From Parcubacteria group bacterium (GTDB taxonomy: Bacteria; Patescibacteriota; Patescibacteriia; Patescibacteriales; GWC2-42-12), in contig JACPHD010000034.1 in assembly GCA_016188785.1 (NCBI GenBank), positions 1-54,009 of the forward strand: a DNA stretch of 54,009 nucleotides. Direction: 5' to 3'. Within the stretch, counting starts at the first letter, position 1. Every line of letters begins with the position of its first letter. This document shows, in pieces, positions 1 through 9,245 of the stretch. The position numbers were made by a program, and so were the translations under genes. The notes below the pieces were generated by a model. That model saw only the letters and a list, made by a program, of their open reading frames with translations, was not told where the DNA came from and did not search any database.

Positions 1-153
1 GGAGATATTTGCTGAAAATGCATATTGCTGAATACACCATCAAAAGAATTACTAACAAATTAAGAAAAATAATCATAAGCCCGAGCGGACTACGCTCCAG
101 AATGACAAAAAGCGAGTTCTCGGACAGTCTGGAGCGAGGCGGCCAATCGTCTT

Positions 154-228
154 TGGTGGACCCAGGCAGAATCGAACTGCCATCATCGCATTGCAAATGC
201 GATATTCTAGCCTTTAAACTATGGGCCC
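154..228 (-). tRNA. tRNA-Ala(TGC), CCA encoded
   Basis: Reverse complement GGGCCCA...TCGCA-TTTGCAA-TGCGA...GTTCGATTC...TGGGTCCACCA folds as a cloverleaf; anticodon TGC. Confidence 0.93.
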
Positions 229-299
229 CGAAAAACATTTCAGATTTATGATTTTCGATTTAAGATTTCTGATTTATAAATTTTATCAAAAATCTAAAA

Positions 300-557
300 T
301 TACTGCTCTACTTTATTATACTTTAAAATCGGCCACAAGACCCATTCTAAAAATCCGCCAATCATGTTAGTCATAATCAGCATGCCAATAAAAATAGCCA
401 ATAAGCCTAATAATTTATAACCCAGTCTGGAACCGCCTTCACCGCCAAGCTGGCGCTCAAAAAATTCAATCCGGCCAAAAGCGTTAAGCATAGCCTCTGA
501 TTTTATTACTATAAATGCGCCGATAACCAAAATAATTAAACCAATTAAAATATGCAT
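300..557 (-). CDS. small membrane protein, hypothetical
   Basis: 85 aa ORF with two hydrophobic segments. Confidence 0.6.
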   Translation of the reverse strand: MHILIGLIILVIGAFIVIKSEAMLNAFGRIEFFERQLGGEGGSRLGYKLLGLLAIFIGMLIMTNMIGGFLEWVLWPILKYNKVEQ

Positions 558-737
558 AAATAATTTCTAATTTTCAATTTCTAATTTCTAAACAATGATT
601 TAATATCTTAATTTTCAATGAAATTATTTTCAAATTGAAAATTAATTCATTGAAAATTGTTTGAAAATTGAAAATTGAAAATTGGAAATTATTATAATAA
701 ATTTTTAATTACGGCTAATCCTGAATATTAAATAAAA

Positions 738-2039
738 CTACTTTAAATAATTAAGAGGATTATACTTTACGCCATTGATAATATATTCAAAATGCACATG
801 CGGGCCGGTTGAATGGCCGGTTGAACCCATGGCCGCGATAGTTTCGCTTTTTTCCACCGCCTCGCCTCTGCCAACATAAAATTTAGACAGATGGGCGTAG
901 CGCGATTTTCTGCCGCCGCCATGATCAATCACAACCTGGTTGCCATAACCCCGACCCCAGCCGGCTACCTCAACTACGCCAGCGTCAGTGGCATAAACCG
1001 GCGTGCCGGTGTGATTGGCAATATCAATCGCGTAATGGCGCCAGGAAAAATATTGGGTAATGCGGGCACCAACCGTGGGCCAGGCTAATTTATTGCTGGC
1101 CGTCGGCCTAGGACTTTGCGGCTTAAACAAATTTTTAATAATAGCCACCGCGGAAATATTATTAGACGGCTGGCTGGAAATTGGAGCGTAATAAGTTTTT
1201 TTACCGCCAGGAATAACTAATTTTTGCCCCGCCGACAGCATCTCGGCGCTGGCTAATTTGTTAGTTTCTAAAATAATGTTGGTGTCTATGCCATATTTAG
1301 AGGCAATAGCGGTCAAAGTATCGCCGCGCGCGACTTTATATGACACCCCGCTGGCCGGCAAAATCGCTAATTTATTACCCGGCCTGATTAAACTATAGGC
1401 ATTAAGGTCGTTTTCCCATAAGATAGTGTTGACGCTAATACCGAAATTAGCCGCGATTGTGCTAACCGTATCGCCGTCTTGCACTAAATAATCAATTATA
1501 CCCTCTCTGGGGCGCCGGGTTTTGCTGGTAGCGGCCAAATTCGGCTTTCTGATAGCATCACCGCCTTGCGCCTGCGCCAAATCTTCCGCATCAAAAGCGG
1601 CGTCGTCTTCCGGCGCTGTCATTCCGGCCGTAGGCTGGGGCTTGAAAGCGGTTAAATTATCCAAATAAGTTTGCTGCACTGGCGTAATCGCCGCCTGTTC
1701 GTCAAAATATTCCTCTATCAGCTGGTCGTTTTCGCCTAATTCATCTGATATTATTTCGGCTAAAAAAGTTTTTCCGGCAATTTCTTCCGGCGCCACGGCT
1801 TGGGTTTTTTGCGTTAAATTAAAAATAACAAAAAATACAGTTAAAACTACCACTGCCAGATGAACTAATTTCTGATTAACGAAAAAGGCGGCTGATTTAT
1901 TTTTAATTTTATCAACTAAGCCAAGCCGTTTTATGGCCGAAAGATAAAATAAATAAAGTCTGATGAAAATTTTATAAAAGACAAATTTTAAAATAGCTAA
2001 AATCGGCTTTAATATCAGATTAACAAAAAAAACGGCCAA
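738..2039 (-). CDS. M23 family metallopeptidase with two LysM domains
   Basis: Two LysM motifs (YLVQDGDTVSTIAANFGIS, YKVARGDTLTAIASKYGID) and C-terminal M23 signatures (HYAIDIANHTGTPVYA, GHSTGPHVHFEY). Confidence 0.93.
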   Translation of the reverse strand: MAVFFVNLILKPILAILKFVFYKIFIRLYLFYLSAIKRLGLVDKIKNKSAAFFVNQKLVHLAVVVLTVFFVIFNLTQKTQAVAPEEIAGKTFLAEIISDELGENDQLIEEYFDEQAAITPVQQTYLDNLTAFKPQPTAGMTAPEDDAAFDAEDLAQAQGGDAIRKPNLAATSKTRRPREGIIDYLVQDGDTVSTIAANFGISVNTILWENDLNAYSLIRPGNKLAILPASGVSYKVARGDTLTAIASKYGIDTNIILETNKLASAEMLSAGQKLVIPGGKKTYYAPISSQPSNNISAVAIIKNLFKPQSPRPTASNKLAWPTVGARITQYFSWRHYAIDIANHTGTPVYATDAGVVEVAGWGRGYGNQVVIDHGGGRKSRYAHLSKFYVGRGEAVEKSETIAAMGSTGHSTGPHVHFEYIINGVKYNPLNYLK

Positions 2040-2244
2040 TAATCTCTTGAAAAATATTAAAAAATTTATTAAAAATATCAGTAAATTTACCGATATTTTT
2101 TTAAAATTTCTGCTAATATAATTAGGCTTAAAATAAATTAAACATTATTATACTATCATTTTAACCGGCTTAAGTCAATCTTTAAAATATAAAAAAAGAA
2201 GCTGTTTAAATGCTTCTTTTTATCTTGGCAATTTGCGGGTTAAC

Positions 2245-4014
2245 TTACACCTTTATCACCACCGGCAAGACCATGGGCCGGCGCTTAGTCTGACTGAACA
2301 AAAATTGGCCCACATCATTCCTGATTTTATTTTTAACATAATCATCATCGGCCGGCGTGCGCGGGTTATGATCTTTAACGATTTTTTTAACTTTCATTCT
2401 AGTCTTTTGAATTAGCTCTTTATTTTCTTTCATATAGACGAAACCGCGCGAGATAATATCCGGGTTGCCGATGGTATCGCCGGTTTTAGCGTCAATCGTG
2501 GCGATCACCACAATCATGCCGTCTTCGGCCATAACCCGGCGATCGCGCAGGACGATATTGGAAACATCGCCCACGCCCAAGCCGTCAACCATAACATAAT
2601 CGGTTATAACTTTTTCTTTCGTCAGCTTGCCGGAAATCTCGCCATTAGCCGCTTTATGAAATTCAATAATCTGGCCATTGTCAGCCACGAAGATTTTATT
2701 TTTTTGAATACCAACTTGCTCGGCTAAATCAGCGTGCGCCTGCAGCATATAATGGTTAGCTTCAATCGGCATAAAATACTCGGGCTTTAAAAGGCGCATC
2801 ATTAGCTTTAAATCTTCCTGCTTGGCATGGCCGCCGGCATGCACGTCCATCATCTCGTAATGGATGACTCGGGCGCCTTGCCTGACCACCATATCTTTTA
2901 ACCCCTGAATCGTGCGCTCATTGCCTGGAATGACCGAGGAAGAAAATATAACCGTATCGCCCTTTTTTAAATTAATCGCGCGATGCTCGTTATTAACCAC
3001 GCGCATTAAAAAAGCATTGCTTTCGCCCTGCGCGCCCGTGCCGATAATAATAATTTTATTATCCGGCAAACGGCTTAATTCATGATCTTCCACTAAAATT
3101 TTCGGATTAAATTTAAGATAACCGATTTGGCGGGCAATCTCTACGTTATCATTCATGCTCCGGCCCTGCAGGCTGATGCGCCGGCCGAATTTTTCCGCCA
3201 AATCAAAAAGTTTTTGCACGCGGCTTAATTGCGAAGCGAAGGTGCCGATAATAATCCGGCCATCTAACTTCTCAAAAATTTTTCCCATTTCATCGCCGAT
3301 GGAAGATTCGGAAATCTGGTAGCCGGTATGCGTGGCATCGGTTGAGTCTGACATCAAAAGTAGAACCCCGGCGCCGCCGATTTGCGCGATCCGGTTTAAA
3401 TCCGCCGGCTTATCATTAACCGGCGAATAATCTATCTTAAAATCTCCGGAATGAATAACCGTGCCTAAGGGCGTATGGATAATAATGGCGAAGCAATCCG
3501 GAATGGAATGATTGACTCTTAAAATTTCCACGCGAAAATTTTTGCCTAATTGCAGTTTTGAATCTTCATTTATTTCCTGAATATTCAATTTAGGGCACTT
3601 ACTGAACTCTTCGGCTCTTTTTCTAACTAAGCCGGCGGTTAATTTGCCCATATACATATTCGGATTTGCGAGCCGGCCCATTAGATGAGGAATGCCGCCA
3701 ATATGGTCATAATGGCCATGGGTAATAATTACCCCCTTAATCCAGTCTTTTTTATTATCTAAATAATCAACATTAGGAATAATGTAGTCAATCCCCGGCA
3801 TATCTTCTTCCGGAAACTGCAAGCCCATGTCAACGATAATAATTTCTTGGTCATACTCAAACACGGTCATGTTGCGGCCGACTTCTTCAAGTCCGCCCAG
3901 AACGATGACCTTTAATTTATTTTCCGCCGGAATTAAGCCGGCCCTAGAAACAACCATGGGCTGTCTTCTAGGTCTTGATTTATATTTTGTAATCATATGT
4001 TTGTCAGTTGTCAT
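2245..4014 (-). CDS. rnj: ribonuclease J
   Basis: Metallo-beta-lactamase HGHYDHIGG plus beta-CASP features (SDSTDATHTG, HAGGHAKQEDL). Confidence 0.93.
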   Translation of the reverse strand: MTTDKHMITKYKSRPRRQPMVVSRAGLIPAENKLKVIVLGGLEEVGRNMTVFEYDQEIIIVDMGLQFPEEDMPGIDYIIPNVDYLDNKKDWIKGVIITHGHYDHIGGIPHLMGRLANPNMYMGKLTAGLVRKRAEEFSKCPKLNIQEINEDSKLQLGKNFRVEILRVNHSIPDCFAIIIHTPLGTVIHSGDFKIDYSPVNDKPADLNRIAQIGGAGVLLLMSDSTDATHTGYQISESSIGDEMGKIFEKLDGRIIIGTFASQLSRVQKLFDLAEKFGRRISLQGRSMNDNVEIARQIGYLKFNPKILVEDHELSRLPDNKIIIIGTGAQGESNAFLMRVVNNEHRAINLKKGDTVIFSSSVIPGNERTIQGLKDMVVRQGARVIHYEMMDVHAGGHAKQEDLKLMMRLLKPEYFMPIEANHYMLQAHADLAEQVGIQKNKIFVADNGQIIEFHKAANGEISGKLTKEKVITDYVMVDGLGVGDVSNIVLRDRRVMAEDGMIVVIATIDAKTGDTIGNPDIISRGFVYMKENKELIQKTRMKVKKIVKDHNPRTPADDDYVKNKIRNDVGQFLFSQTKRRPMVLPVVIKV

Positions 4015-4176
4015 TGCGAGCCCCGACGCTTTGGTCGGGGCGAAGCAATCTCACGAACTATTAATTTAATGAGTCATTCGTTAAATTGATTGACTCTTTT
4101 GTTCGCTCGCGAGTGACAGAGTTGTTTAATTTTTATTTAATTTAGTGCTGTAATTATACGCTTTTTTCGACACCAA

Positions 4177-4845
4177 TTATCCCTTTTGAATTTTCACAAA
4201 ATAGCAAAGCCAGTTTGTTTTTCGTTCATCATCCTCTGCGTGCGTAGTCATTTTTAGCACAGAAAAGCCGTTTTGCTCAAGTAAAATTTTGAACTCGTCT
4301 TGAGTATAGAACGAAAAATAACGACTTAACCCACCATATTTATTTTCGTCTATCATGCCTTCGTCCATTCCGCTTTTCTCTTTTACCGATATAAAACCGA
4401 CACCGCCGTTTTTTGTTATCCTTTTTGCTTCTTGTAAAACACCTGCAATATCTTTTTTAGGAATATGCAAAAAACTAGCGGCTGCCCAAAAACCATCAAA
4501 GGCGCCGTTGGGAAAATTTATTTTGCTGAAATCAATTTGCTGAAATTTTCCTTTTGGCGTTCTTTTGCTGGCCACTTTTAACATTCCTTCTGAAGCATCT
4601 ATGCCAGTGTAATCAAAATCATTTTCAACAAAAATGGCAGCGTCGCGGCCTGCTCCACAACCAAGGTCAATAACCTTTTTGCCATTGATAATGCTTTTGT
4701 AAAAATCAAACTCTTCAATCCAAAAATGAGCAAAATGGCCTGCGCTATATCTAGAGGCAATCTTATTATAGGTTTCTGTTGTTTTTTGTTTAATGTCCAT
4801 ATTTTTCCTTGCCAGAAATAATTTTCTCAAAAATATTCTCGCCAA
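4177..4845 (-). CDS. class I SAM-dependent methyltransferase
   Basis: VIDLGCGAGRDAAIF motif I. Confidence 0.88.
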   Translation of the reverse strand: MARIFLRKLFLARKNMDIKQKTTETYNKIASRYSAGHFAHFWIEEFDFYKSIINGKKVIDLGCGAGRDAAIFVENDFDYTGIDASEGMLKVASKRTPKGKFQQIDFSKINFPNGAFDGFWAAASFLHIPKKDIAGVLQEAKRITKNGGVGFISVKEKSGMDEGMIDENKYGGLSRYFSFYTQDEFKILLEQNGFSVLKMTTHAEDDERKTNWLCYFVKIQKG

Positions 4846-5066
4846 ATTTTCTATGGATAATCACTATAAATTATTTCTGAACCCCCATTTTCGGCTGTCT
4901 AAAAAAGTACCGTCATTCCTGCGGCCTTTAGTCCTCGCGAAAGGGGGGAAGGAATCCAGAAAAAATATTTGGCTATCGAATTCTTTTGATCTTACTTCTT
5001 CGTTCATATATTTATTTCAATAATTCATCAGCCGACACGCCGAGCGCGTCAGCTAATTTTTTTATG

Positions 5067-5150
5067 TGCTGAGAGGGAGAATCGAACTCCCACGATATTT
5101 CTATCGCTAGCTCCTGAAGCTAGTGCGTCTACCAGTTCCGCCATCTCAGC
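5067..5150 (-). tRNA. tRNA-Leu(CAG)
   Basis: Class II cloverleaf on minus strand; anticodon loop TTCAGGA in CTAGC/GCTAG stem; CCA not encoded. Confidence 0.92.
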
Positions 5151-5182
5151 ATCGTGTTTTGCGAAAAATTGTTAAATAATTT

Positions 5183-5219
5183 TGGTGCGGGGTAAATCCA
5201 CCAGTTCCGCCACTTCGGC
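5183..5219 (-). pseudogene. tRNA-Leu-like fragment
   Basis: Minus strand GCCGAAGTGGCGGAACTGGTGGATTTACCCCGCACCA: Leu-type acceptor/D-arm joined directly to an ACCA end. Confidence 0.55.
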
Positions 5220-5289
5220 AAAATTTATGCTTTTTAAACTGGTCAAATTCGACCAGTTTAAAAAAATGATAAGTTATGAGTTATAAATT

Positions 5290-7218
5290 CTACCAAACAA
5301 TTTTTTTGCCAGTATTTATATACCATTGGCTGATATCGCCAAAACGATCGCTGGGCAAAATAATACTTTTAACATTAAAACCTTTAATTTTTTTAGCTTG
5401 AACATAAGTATAATTAGGGCTATAGAGAAATATGGCCGATTCATCTTCGGCAATGATTTCTTGAAATTTTTTGTATTTATCCCGGCGCACTTCTGGTTTA
5501 GAATTTAAACGGCCGTCTTCCAATAATTTATCAACTTCCTTATTGGCATAATCGGCGATATTTAAGCCGGCCAGCCCCGCCTGCGAAGAATGCCAAAAAG
5601 CATAAGGATCAGGATCAGCGCCGGTTATTTCTCCGTAAATTAAAGCCGTAAAATTTCTGGATTTAATAATATCGGTTTGAATCTGGTTGGCCGGCGCCAA
5701 ATTGATTTCAGTTTTTATGTTAAGATCATGCCAAAACTTAGCGATCAATTCAGCCGCCCGGCCATACTCCTGATTGTCCACCGTAGTCAGGGTGATGGTC
5801 AGATAATTATTATTATTTACGAGCCATTTGCCCGGCCCCATCTTTATTTTAGCTTCAGCTTGTTTTTTTACGGCTTCATCTTTGGCCTTTAAATCCGCTT
5901 TAGCCCGAGTAATATCTGCGGCGGTCAAATCCGCGATTTTCCAGCCGGCTTCGGCTAATAAACGGCTTGAGCTGGCCGCGTTATAATCATATTTCTTAAT
6001 CTCGTTATTGTAAGCAAAACTGTCGGGTAAGATCGGCCCATCAATAAGGCGGGCGTTTCCGGCCATAATTTCAGCCACCATTTTATTCTTATCAATAGCC
6101 AAAGCCAGGGCTTGGCGCACTTTTTTATCGGCCAGGGCCGGATTAGACTTAACATTAAAAAACACGGCTGAAATTTTTGGCAAATTAAGATTATAAAAAT
6201 TCAGAGAATCTTGCGCGACCACTTGGTTTTTGTCCGACTCGGGCAAATAACTGATGCCGTCAATTAAATTGTTATTTAAAGCCGAGATAGTTTCCGGTAA
6301 ATTGCCGAAAAGTTTAAAGCTGATAGTATTGATACGGGCTTTTTGCCCATAATAGTTTTCATTGCGGGCTAAAATATAAGTTCTAATATTGCCTGATTTA
6401 TCTTTTACCAATGACTTAAATTTATATCGGCCCGAACCGACCGGCTTTAAATTCAATTCAGCCAAACTGGCCGCGGCCGGTTCAATCTGCTGCCATAATT
6501 CTTGGGGCAAAATGCCAAAATTCAACAGGTCCAAAAAGGCCGCGTATGGTTCGGCTAAATTAAAAGCCATGGTTTTGTCGTCAACTTTAGTAATCTCCAC
6601 GCCGCTAAAAGCCTCTCGCCAAGTAGATTTATACTTGATATTTTTTATGGCCTCAAAAGTAAAAACCACATCATCAACGGTCACCGGACTGCCATTATGC
6701 CAAACCGCGTCTGATCTGACTTTTATTAGGTAAGTTCTGCCGTCCGGGCTTACTTCATACTTTTCCGCCAGGTCATTGACTAATTCAGCCCGGGCATTTC
6801 TTTTAAACAGCGACGAATAAACTAATTCGGCCAGATCGCTGTCAAGATCGCTAACGCTTGCATACAAAGGATTGATGTACTTTATGGAGCCGACCGCGCC
6901 TTCAGTATAGTCGCCGCCCGCGATCGGAATAACTCGCAAATGCGTTTTATAAAATCTGGCGGCTAAAAATATTGAGCTAAAGAGAATAATCGCTAAACAG
7001 ACGCCGACAGCTAGTCGCTCAGCCGGATTTAAATATTTTTTTACATACTTAAGCTGCTTAAAACTCGGCCACCTTGATTTAGCCAGAGAAAAAACTAATT
7101 TTTTATCCAACTCCAGCTGTGTTTGGCCGCGCCAAAAAATATTCTTTAACCAGGTAATTAAAAAACTAAAATTAATCCGGCTAAACCAACGGCTTATTTT
7201 ACCTTTTAATGAATTCAC
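5290..7218 (-). CDS. ABC transporter substrate-binding protein, SBP_bac_5 (peptide/nickel type)
   Basis: 642 aa; AVWHNGSPVTVDDVVFTFE, VRQALALAIDKNKMV; N-terminal TM anchor. Confidence 0.9.
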   Translation of the reverse strand: MNSLKGKISRWFSRINFSFLITWLKNIFWRGQTQLELDKKLVFSLAKSRWPSFKQLKYVKKYLNPAERLAVGVCLAIILFSSIFLAARFYKTHLRVIPIAGGDYTEGAVGSIKYINPLYASVSDLDSDLAELVYSSLFKRNARAELVNDLAEKYEVSPDGRTYLIKVRSDAVWHNGSPVTVDDVVFTFEAIKNIKYKSTWREAFSGVEITKVDDKTMAFNLAEPYAAFLDLLNFGILPQELWQQIEPAAASLAELNLKPVGSGRYKFKSLVKDKSGNIRTYILARNENYYGQKARINTISFKLFGNLPETISALNNNLIDGISYLPESDKNQVVAQDSLNFYNLNLPKISAVFFNVKSNPALADKKVRQALALAIDKNKMVAEIMAGNARLIDGPILPDSFAYNNEIKKYDYNAASSSRLLAEAGWKIADLTAADITRAKADLKAKDEAVKKQAEAKIKMGPGKWLVNNNNYLTITLTTVDNQEYGRAAELIAKFWHDLNIKTEINLAPANQIQTDIIKSRNFTALIYGEITGADPDPYAFWHSSQAGLAGLNIADYANKEVDKLLEDGRLNSKPEVRRDKYKKFQEIIAEDESAIFLYSPNYTYVQAKKIKGFNVKSIILPSDRFGDISQWYINTGKKIVW

Positions 7219-7255
7219 TTTTATAAATTAATTAAAAAACCTCCTGGAGTGATGT

Positions 7256-7477
7256 TTAGCGCTTATATAATAAAACAACGGCTAACGAGATCGAAAAGAA
7301 TAAAACGGCTAAAATAATAGTGGCGATAAATAATTTTTTTTCCAAGCCTCTTTTAGTGCGATAAATATTTCCGGCTCCGCCAAAAACTCCGGACAGCCCG
7401 ACACCGCGATTCTGCAATAGGATCGCCAGCATCAATAAAGCCGCGATAATAATTTGTATTATTTGTAAATTTTTCAT
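7256..7477 (-). CDS. secG: preprotein translocase subunit SecG
   Basis: Two TM segments around ILLQNRGVGLSGVFGGAGNIYRTKRGLEK. Confidence 0.87.
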   Translation of the reverse strand: MKNLQIIQIIIAALLMLAILLQNRGVGLSGVFGGAGNIYRTKRGLEKKLFIATIILAVLFFSISLAVVLLYKR

Positions 7478-7827
7478 GAAATCTTCCGAATCTGCTGTAA
7501 AATTTTAACTAAAGCAGTTTTATGATTAACCGCCAAATCGGCTAAAATTTTCCGGTCTAACTCAATCTGATTGATTTTAAAAAGATGGATTAATTTTGAA
7601 TAAGACAAACCCTGCTCTTGGGCAAAAGCGCTGATTTTTATCTGCCATAAGGCCCGATTATCCCGCTTTTTTAAACGGCGATCAATATAAGCGCGAACTC
7701 CGGCCTTAACTACGGCCGTACTGGCCGCGCGCATTAAATTTTTTCTGCCCCATTTATAGCCCTTGGCTTTTTTAAGTAAGTTTCTTCTTTTTTTAAGATG
7801 AATTTTCGCCCGCTTAACTCTTGGCAT
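7474..7827 (-). CDS. rplT: 50S ribosomal protein L20
   Basis: Sequence typical of L20 (RRNLLKKAKGYKWGRKNLMRAA); next to L35 and IF-3. Confidence 0.96.
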   Translation of the reverse strand: MPRVKRAKIHLKKRRNLLKKAKGYKWGRKNLMRAASTAVVKAGVRAYIDRRLKKRDNRALWQIKISAFAQEQGLSYSKLIHLFKINQIELDRKILADLAVNHKTALVKILQQIRKIS

Positions 7828-7931
7828 AACTTTAATAAATTACAAATTCCAAATCACAAACAAATTCTAATGTTCTAAATTACAAAAAAATAAAATAAAT
7901 TAAAAAAGTTTGTAATTTGTTATTTGTAATT

Positions 7932-8132
7932 TTACTTATTATACGGCATTAGTTGTTTAATCACTCTGGCCTCGGTCTGGGAAATACTGATATCGCGGCG
8001 CTTATTTCTGGTAATTTTGCCTGATTCGCGCGAATTAAAATGATCCTGGCCGGCTTTTCTTTTTAAAATTTTTTCGTTTTTAGTTACCTTAAAACGTTTA
8101 GCTGTGGCTTTATGGGTCTTAATCTTGGACAT
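7932..8132 (-). CDS. rpmI: 50S ribosomal protein L35
   Basis: MSKIKTHKATAKRFKVTKNEKILKRKAGQDHFNS; start chosen at the internal Met of the longer ORF. Confidence 0.93.
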   Translation of the reverse strand: MSKIKTHKATAKRFKVTKNEKILKRKAGQDHFNSRESGKITRNKRRDISISQTEARVIKQLMPYNK

Positions 8133-8186
8133 ACGGCGCGCTTTAAACAAAAAACAGGCTAAATACCTGGTTTTTAGTATTCTTGA

Positions 8187-8744
8187 TTATTGCTTATTTA
8201 TCAATAATATATTAAACCTTCCTCCTTGTTTTGTCAAGCCCTGCTCTATTTCCATATTTAAACCGGGCGTGGCTTTTAACTTTTGGTAAAATTTTTTCAT
8301 AATCTCTTCGGCTTTTTCCGGGTGCTGCCGTTCCCGCCCTTTTAAGATTAAATCCAGCTTTAGCTTATCGCCCCGAGCCAAAAATTTTTTGGCCTGCTCA
8401 AAGCGGAAATCAAAATCATGCTGACTGATTCTAACTGACAATCTAATGCCTTTTACTTCCACCTTTTTCTGTTTAACTTTTTGCTTTTGCGCTTCTTTCT
8501 CTTTTTTATACTTAAATTGCCCGTAGTCAATTATTTTAACCACCGGCGGCTGTATTTTAGGATTAACTTCAACTATATCCAAGCCAACTTCTTCGGCCCG
8601 GGCTAGGGCCTGGCTGATTGGCATTTCACCTAGGCTAACGCCGTTTTCATCAATTAAAAAAACTACCGGCACGCGGATCTGCTGGTTAACGCGAAATCTT
8701 TTTTCCTCAAAATCCGGCTTGGGCCGGCGATAAACTCGACGCAT
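8187..8744 (-). CDS. infC: translation initiation factor IF-3
   Basis: VNQQIRVPVVFLIDENGVSLGEMPISQALARAEEVGLDIVEVNP; infC-rpmI-rplT order. Confidence 0.96.
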   Translation of the reverse strand: MRRVYRRPKPDFEEKRFRVNQQIRVPVVFLIDENGVSLGEMPISQALARAEEVGLDIVEVNPKIQPPVVKIIDYGQFKYKKEKEAQKQKVKQKKVEVKGIRLSVRISQHDFDFRFEQAKKFLARGDKLKLDLILKGRERQHPEKAEEIMKKFYQKLKATPGLNMEIEQGLTKQGGRFNILLINKQ

Positions 8745-8762
8745 AATTTTAATACTGTCATT

Positions 8763-9245
8763 TTAGCCTAAAAATTTAAGTTTGGCAAACGGCCGCCTTT
8801 TTATTTTAGCGGAAAAATTTCGTAATGCCTGGCGCTGAACTTCTCCCAGATGCACTGGCGCTCGTTTAGACCTAATAAAGGCCTCGGCCTGTTCTGGAGT
8901 TTTGCCTTTTTTCACTAAATAAGCCGCCATCAGAGTAGGCGCGCGGCCATGCCCTTCTTTACAATGCACATAAACTTTTTTACCCATGGAAACAATCTTT
9001 TCCAGTACCAATACGCCAAACTCCAGCTGATCAGGCGCGGGCGGGGTAAAATCCGGCACCGGCAGCCAAACATAAAAATCAACCCCGAACGGCGCATCTA
9101 GACGTTCTTTTTCCAAAGAAATATCCGCAGTTATGCCTTTTTTCTTCAATCTTTCGTCAAAGTGCGTTTGGCAGCATTGGTTAGTGCCGATATAGATACC
9201 ATCGGTAATATAATCAAAATCCAATATACTTTGCGGATGTGTCAT
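8763..9245 (-). CDS. dual-specificity protein phosphatase family
   Basis: VYVHCKEGHGRAPTLMAAYLV matches the HCxxGxxR catalytic loop. Confidence 0.9.
   Translation of the reverse strand: MTHPQSILDFDYITDGIYIGTNQCCQTHFDERLKKKGITADISLEKERLDAPFGVDFYVWLPVPDFTPPAPDQLEFGVLVLEKIVSMGKKVYVHCKEGHGRAPTLMAAYLVKKGKTPEQAEAFIRSKRAPVHLGEVQRQALRNFSAKIKRRPFAKLKFLG

Noticed and set aside
9-251. 80-aa ORF at the left edge
   Set aside because: It runs through the tRNA-Ala gene and a repeat; no protein-like features.
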